Shown: positions 13,475 through 16,630 of the stretch, piece by piece
How positions within the stretch are numbered: the stretch's first letter is position 1
Layout of the letters: every line of letters starts with the position of its first letter
Source: DASVLX01 sp035552275
Lineage (GTDB): Bacteria > Actinomycetota > Actinomycetes > Mycobacteriales > Pseudonocardiaceae
Assembly (NCBI GenBank): GCA_035552275.1
Contig: DASZLR010000131.1
Location: 1 to 16,630 of the forward strand
Direction: 5' to 3'
DNA: 16,630 bases
Notes under the pieces: model-generated
Database searches by the model: none
The model's input: only the letters and a program-made list of their open reading frames with translations
Told to the model about the DNA's origin: nothing
Translations under genes and position numbers: made by a program

Positions 13475-15076
13475 GTGACGTCGGGGACCGAGCGGCCGGC
13501 AACGGCCGGGTCGACACAGTCGATCCACTCGGCACAGCGGCTGGCCGGGCCGCTGTCCGCGGCCGCCGCCACGCTGTGCGAACGGCTGCGCCCGCAGGTC
13601 TCCGGCCGGACCGCCGCCGGTTTCGGCGAGGTGCTCCGCCGGCTGTCCGCGCCGTTGCAGGTCGCGGTCGCCGGTCGACTCAAGTCCGGCAAGTCCACGC
13701 TGGTCAACGCGCTGATCGGCCGCCGGGTCGCGCCGACGGCGGTGGGCGAGTGCACCCGGCTGGTCACCAGGTTCTGTTACGGCGCCGTGGACCGGGTCGA
13801 GGTGGTGCTGACCAACGGGCAGCGCCAGGTGTTGCCATTCGAGTCGGATGGCACCATCCCCGCCGACGTCGGTCATCTGGTCGGTGGGATCGACCGGGTG
13901 TCGCATCTTGAGGCGTTCCTGACCAGCGAGGTGCTGCGGGATCTGACCGTGATCGACACCCCGGGGCTGGGCTCGCTGGACGCGGCCTCGGTGTCCCGAA
14001 CCGAATCGCTGCTCGGCGGCGCTCGGGACGGCGCACCAGACGGTGATGGGCTGGACCCGGTGTCGACCAGCGCGGTCGCGGGGGCCGAGGCGGTGCTGTA
14101 CGTGATCACCCAGTCGGTGCGCTCCGACGACCGGCAGGCGCTGGCCGCGTTCCTGGCCGCGACCGCGCGTCGGGACGCCGGCCCGGTGAACGCGATCGCC
14201 GTGCTGAACAAGGCGGACACCATCGCACCCGAATCCGGGGCCGGGATCGCCGATATCTGGGCGGCGGCCACCGGGCTGGCCGGCCGCCAGGCCGAACTGC
14301 TCAAGCCCCGGGTTGCCGACGTGCTCCCGGTGATCGGACTGCTCGCCGAGTCGGCCGAGACCGGCGCTTTCGGTTCGGCCGACGCCGACGCGTTGCGATC
14401 GCTGGCCGAACTGGACAACGCGACCTGGGAGACCATGCTCGCCGCCGCCGACCTGTTCACCAGTTGGGAGGTCCCGACTCCGGCCGGGACCAGGGCCCGG
14501 CTGCTGGAAAAGCTGGATCTGTACGGCATCCGGTGCGCGGTGGACGCGCTGCGCGCGGACCCGGCGATGACGTCCGGCGCGCTGCGCGGCCGGCTGCTGG
14601 AACTGTCCGGGCTGGCGACGGTGCGCGGCCGGCTGGACGCGGTGTTTCGGGCCCGCGCCGACGGCATCAAGGCGGCCGCCGCGCTGGCGTCGATCACCGC
14701 GCTGGCCCAGGCGTCCGGCGACGCGACCGAGCGACAGCGCGTGCACGACGCGATCGAGGGACTGCTGACCAGGCCGGAGGCACACCAGTTGCGACTGTTG
14801 GAGGCGCTGACGCTGGTCGCCTCCGGTGCGGTGGACATGCCCGAGGACCTGGCCGACGAGGTGCTGCGGGTGGGCAGTTCGGCCGATGTCGGCGAGCAGC
14901 TCGGGCTGCCCGGCCGCAGCATGACCGACCTGACCGGGTACGCGCTGGAGCGGGCCGGCTGGTGGCGATCGTTCGCGTCGTTCGGCGCGACACCGGCGCA
15001 GAGTCGGGTGGCGCATGTGGTGCACCGGGCGTATTTCCTGATCTGGCAGTCGCTGCGGGAAGGTGGAACCCGATGA
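13475..15076 (+). CDS. Dynamin-like GTPase, first of a pair
   Basis: Large GTPase of 533 aa of the bacterial dynamin group, which includes M. tuberculosis IniA/IniC and Streptomyces DynA/DynB; such proteins bind and remodel the cytoplasmic membrane. The GTP-binding motifs are complete. G1 is G-R-L-K-S-G-K-S (67-74), in an I/V-A-G-x-x-x-x-G-K-S-T-L-V-N-A-L context; the G2 Thr lies in A-P-T-A-V-G-E-C-T; G3 is D-T-P-G (161-164); G4 is N-K-A-D (245-248). An extra Asp/Gly-rich loop follows G3. Residues from about 280 are predominantly Ala/Leu/Arg-rich and helical, suiting the stalk. I see no clear membrane-spanning paddle, only a hydrophobic patch near the end (G-W-W-R-S-F, A-Y-F-L-I-W). The GTG start lacks a Shine-Dalgarno; CACTAT 7 nt upstream could be the -10 of a leaderless message. 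The stop overlaps the GrpE-like gene (ATGA). Confidence 0.9.
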   Translation: MTSGTERPATAGSTQSIHSAQRLAGPLSAAAATLCERLRPQVSGRTAAGFGEVLRRLSAPLQVAVAGRLKSGKSTLVNALIGRRVAPTAVGECTRLVTRFCYGAVDRVEVVLTNGQRQVLPFESDGTIPADVGHLVGGIDRVSHLEAFLTSEVLRDLTVIDTPGLGSLDAASVSRTESLLGGARDGAPDGDGLDPVSTSAVAGAEAVLYVITQSVRSDDRQALAAFLAATARRDAGPVNAIAVLNKADTIAPESGAGIADIWAAATGLAGRQAELLKPRVADVLPVIGLLAESAETGAFGSADADALRSLAELDNATWETMLAAADLFTSWEVPTPAGTRARLLEKLDLYGIRCAVDALRADPAMTSGALRGRLLELSGLATVRGRLDAVFRARADGIKAAAALASITALAQASGDATERQRVHDAIEGLLTRPEAHQLRLLEALTLVASGAVDMPEDLADEVLRVGSSADVGEQLGLPGRSMTDLTGYALERAGWWRSFASFGATPAQSRVAHVVHRAYFLIWQSLREGGTR

Positions 15077-15534
15077 GCGAGTGGGGAACCGGACCGGGGC
15101 CGGGCGCGTCTGGTCCGGACGTGACACCCGCCCAGCCCACGAATGCCACCCAGCCCTATCCGGCCTATCCGGCTTATCCGGACGCGCCCGCCATCCCGGT
15201 CGGCGCCGATCCGTTCGACCCGTACGGCCTGTTGGATCAGGCGCTCGCCGAACGTCGCGCCGCCGTCGAACTGTGCCTGTACGCCCTCGACCGGGCGCGC
15301 AGTTCCGGTGTGGCGGAACGGATCGAGCGCGGCCTGGCCCAACTCGGCGTGGTCGCCGTGCGACCGGACGGCCTGCCCTTCGATCCAGCGCGGCACGAGG
15401 CCGCCGGCACGGTGCCGACCGAAGATCCCGACCTGGACGGGGTGGTCGCGGAGACCGAGGCGGTCGGGTTCACCGACCACGGCCGCCCGCTGCGCGCCCC
15501 GGTCGTGCTGGTCTACCAGCGGAGCGGCGGGTGA
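15073..15534 (+). CDS. Short GrpE-like nucleotide exchange factor
   Basis: Protein of 153 aa whose C-terminal half matches the beta-rich head of GrpE, the exchange factor of Hsp70. Residues 90-148 read Q-L-G-V-V-A-V-R-P-D-G-L-P-F-D-P-A-R-H-E-A, then a V-P-T-E-D-P-D-L-D-G-V-V segment, and V-G-F-T-D-H-G-R-P-L-R-A-P-V-V-L-V. This parallels the family pattern G-V-x-x-I, x-G-x-x-F-D-P-x-x-H-E-A, G-x-V-x-x-x-x-x-x-G-Y, G-R-x-x-R-x-A-x-V-x-V. The helical stalk before it (about 50-90) is some 40 residues, far shorter than in ordinary GrpE, and the N-terminus is a Pro/Tyr-rich linker with repeated Y-P-A. Start and stop both overlap the flanking dynamin genes by 4 nt, so the three products are translationally coupled. 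No Hsp70 gene lies in the window. A housekeeping GrpE would normally sit beside dnaK, so I infer a specialised paralogue. Confidence 0.82.
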   Translation: MSEWGTGPGPGASGPDVTPAQPTNATQPYPAYPAYPDAPAIPVGADPFDPYGLLDQALAERRAAVELCLYALDRARSSGVAERIERGLAQLGVVAVRPDGLPFDPARHEAAGTVPTEDPDLDGVVAETEAVGFTDHGRPLRAPVVLVYQRSGG

Positions 15535-16630
15535 GCACCAACCTCCCCGACGTCGTCCGGCAGACCAGGGAGCAACTGCTCGGGCTGCTGCGCGCGGTGG
15601 ACCCGGACGCCGCGACCTGGGTCGCCGACGGCCACGATCATCGTCCGGACCGGCCCACCGTGGTGGTGGTCGGGGAAACCAAGCGCGGCAAGAGTTCGCT
15701 GGTGAACGCGCTGCTCGCCGAGCCGGGCCGGTCGCCGGTGGACACCGACGTGGCCACCGCGACCTACCTGGTGTTCGGCCACGCGGAGCGGTGGTCGGCG
15801 CAGGCCTGCTATCCGGGGCAGCTCGCGCCGGTCGCGTTCGATTCGGCCGAGTTGGTGCACTGGGTGTCCGCGCGACACGAGCTGCCGGCCGGTCAGCTGC
15901 CGCCGCGCTACGTCCGGGTGGACGGGCCGAATCCGTTGCTGTCCCGGCTGACCCTGGTCGACACGCCCGGTGTCGGCGGGCTCGACTCGATGCACGGCGA
16001 GCTGGCCAAGGAGGCGGCGGCCGGCGCGACCGCGCTGCTGTTCACAGTGGACGCTGCGGCGCCGTTGTCCGCCGGCGAGTTGGCCTTCCTGGCCGAAGTC
16101 GGCGACCGGGTGGAGACCGTCGTGTTCGCGCTGACCAAGACCGACGCGTTCCGCGGCTGGCGCCAGGTGCTGGACGCGAACCGGCAGTTGCTCGCCGAGC
16201 ACGCCCCCCGGTTCGCCCGTGCCACCTTCCATCCGTGCTCGCCACGGCTGTTCGAGATGGCCGGCTCGGCCGCGAATCCGGACGCGGCGGCGATGCTGCG
16301 CGAGCGGTCCGGGATCGGCGCGTTGCAATCGGCGGTGCAGGAGCTGGTGGTCGGCCGGTCGGCGATGCTCGCCGAGGCGAACACGCTGCGGGCGTTGGAC
16401 ACCGCGCTGGCCTCGACGGCGGCGACCCTGGCGGGGCAGTCGCGGGCGCTGGCCGGCGGCGCGGACGAGGCGACCGCGCTGCGCGAACGCCGGGACCAGC
16501 TCGCGGCGGCTCGGAAATCGGCCGCCCGAGGCTGGCAGGTGCGGTTGCGCGGCGAGATCCAGCGCGCCCGGGTGGAGGTCGGGCACGAGGTCGGCCGGCA
16601 GATGCGGGACGTGCAGTCGTGGTTCCGGCA
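15531..16630 (+). CDS. Dynamin-like GTPase, second of the pair (cut by window end)
   Basis: Begins with a GTG overlapping the GrpE-like stop (GTGA) and stays open for 366 codons to the right edge. It is a second dynamin-type GTPase: G1 G-E-T-K-R-G-K-S (48-55), the G2 Thr in D-T-D-V-A-T-A-T, G3 D-T-P-G (144-147), and the variant G4 T-K-T-D (202-205). From about residue 270 the protein turns into charged helices, ending in a likely coiled coil (A-L-R-E-R-R-D-Q-L, then R-L-R-G-E-I-Q-R-A-R-V-E-V) that fits the stalk. No membrane segment is seen in the visible part; a paddle or anchor could still follow. Pairing with the first GTPase resembles IniA/IniC and DynA/DynB, where two unlike dynamins may co-assemble. 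Confidence 0.9.
   Translation, partial: MSTNLPDVVRQTREQLLGLLRAVDPDAATWVADGHDHRPDRPTVVVVGETKRGKSSLVNALLAEPGRSPVDTDVATATYLVFGHAERWSAQACYPGQLAPVAFDSAELVHWVSARHELPAGQLPPRYVRVDGPNPLLSRLTLVDTPGVGGLDSMHGELAKEAAAGATALLFTVDAAAPLSAGELAFLAEVGDRVETVVFALTKTDAFRGWRQVLDANRQLLAEHAPRFARATFHPCSPRLFEMAGSAANPDAAAMLRERSGIGALQSAVQELVVGRSAMLAEANTLRALDTALASTAATLAGQSRALAGGADEATALRERRDQLAAARKSAARGWQVRLRGEIQRARVEVGHEVGRQMRDVQSWFR

Noticed and set aside
12379..13911. Frames on both strands bridging HAD and the first dynamin gene
   Set aside because: They cross the divergent promoter region and overlap genes with clear catalytic motifs.
13406..15480. Two long minus-strand frames opposite the dynamin/GrpE genes
   Set aside because: Shadow frames; the plus strand carries complete GTPase and GrpE motifs linked by coupled overlaps.
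1..16630. tRNA, rRNA or known riboswitch
   Set aside because: No cloverleaf, rRNA segment or familiar riboswitch core was seen in any gap; a covariance-model scan was not possible here.

Overview
The window is chromosomal DNA of a high-GC actinobacterium. Evidence is the codon bias, frequent GTG starts, 4-nt ATGA/GTGA gene overlaps, an actinobacterial-type inositol-1-phosphate synthase, a DUF5318 gene and a class A PBP with a long cytoplasmic Pro/Gly-rich extension. The left third matches the Mycobacterium tuberculosis order Rv0046c (ino1) - Rv0047c (PadR) - Rv0049 (DUF5318) - Rv0050 (ponA1) - Rv0051, as I recall it. This suggests the mycobacteria/Pseudonocardiales/Frankia-like part of the phylum. 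I cannot name a genus.

Region 1 (1-5870): DUF5318 and ponA run leftwards, and padR and ino1 run rightwards from a shared 152-bp intergenic region carrying a candidate PadR operator over a -10 element. Beyond ponA lies a decayed IS30-type transposase tail, then a possible start of the next gene running off the left edge. ino1 ends at a strong 13-bp hairpin terminator. Region 2 (6002-9985): a short-chain dehydrogenase points right and meets, stop codon to stop codon, a leftward gene set: unknown 200-aa protein -> trmB -> small membrane-anchored protein -> MTA/SAH-type amidohydrolase. The last two overlap by 4 nt. A 13-bp tandem repeat sits between trmB and the membrane protein. Region 3 (9986-10643): about 650 bp without a convincing gene. 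It holds a hairpin that would mask the ribosome-binding site of the 200-aa gene, a 17-bp tandem duplication, and the hairpins ending the next operon. Region 4 (10644-13409): a two-gene ABC-2 exporter (ATPase, permease) and a Cof-type HAD phosphatase, all leftward.

Region 5 (13475-16630, right edge) is the most interesting part. Three rightward genes are joined by 4-nt overlaps: a 533-aa dynamin-like GTPase, a 153-aa protein whose C-terminal half is a GrpE head domain on a very short helical stalk, and a second dynamin-like GTPase cut by the window end. Paired bacterial dynamins are known (IniA/IniC, DynA/DynB). A GrpE-like nucleotide-exchange factor translated between them suggests that an Hsp70-type ATPase works with this membrane-remodelling pair; if so, its gene should lie just beyond the right edge.

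Functionally, ponA (peptidoglycan synthesis) and ino1 (inositol for phosphatidylinositol and mycothiol) are housekeeping genes of the cell envelope and redox balance. The dynamin operon and ABC exporter are also membrane-related. trmB makes S-adenosylhomocysteine, a potential substrate of the amidohydrolase in the same gene set.
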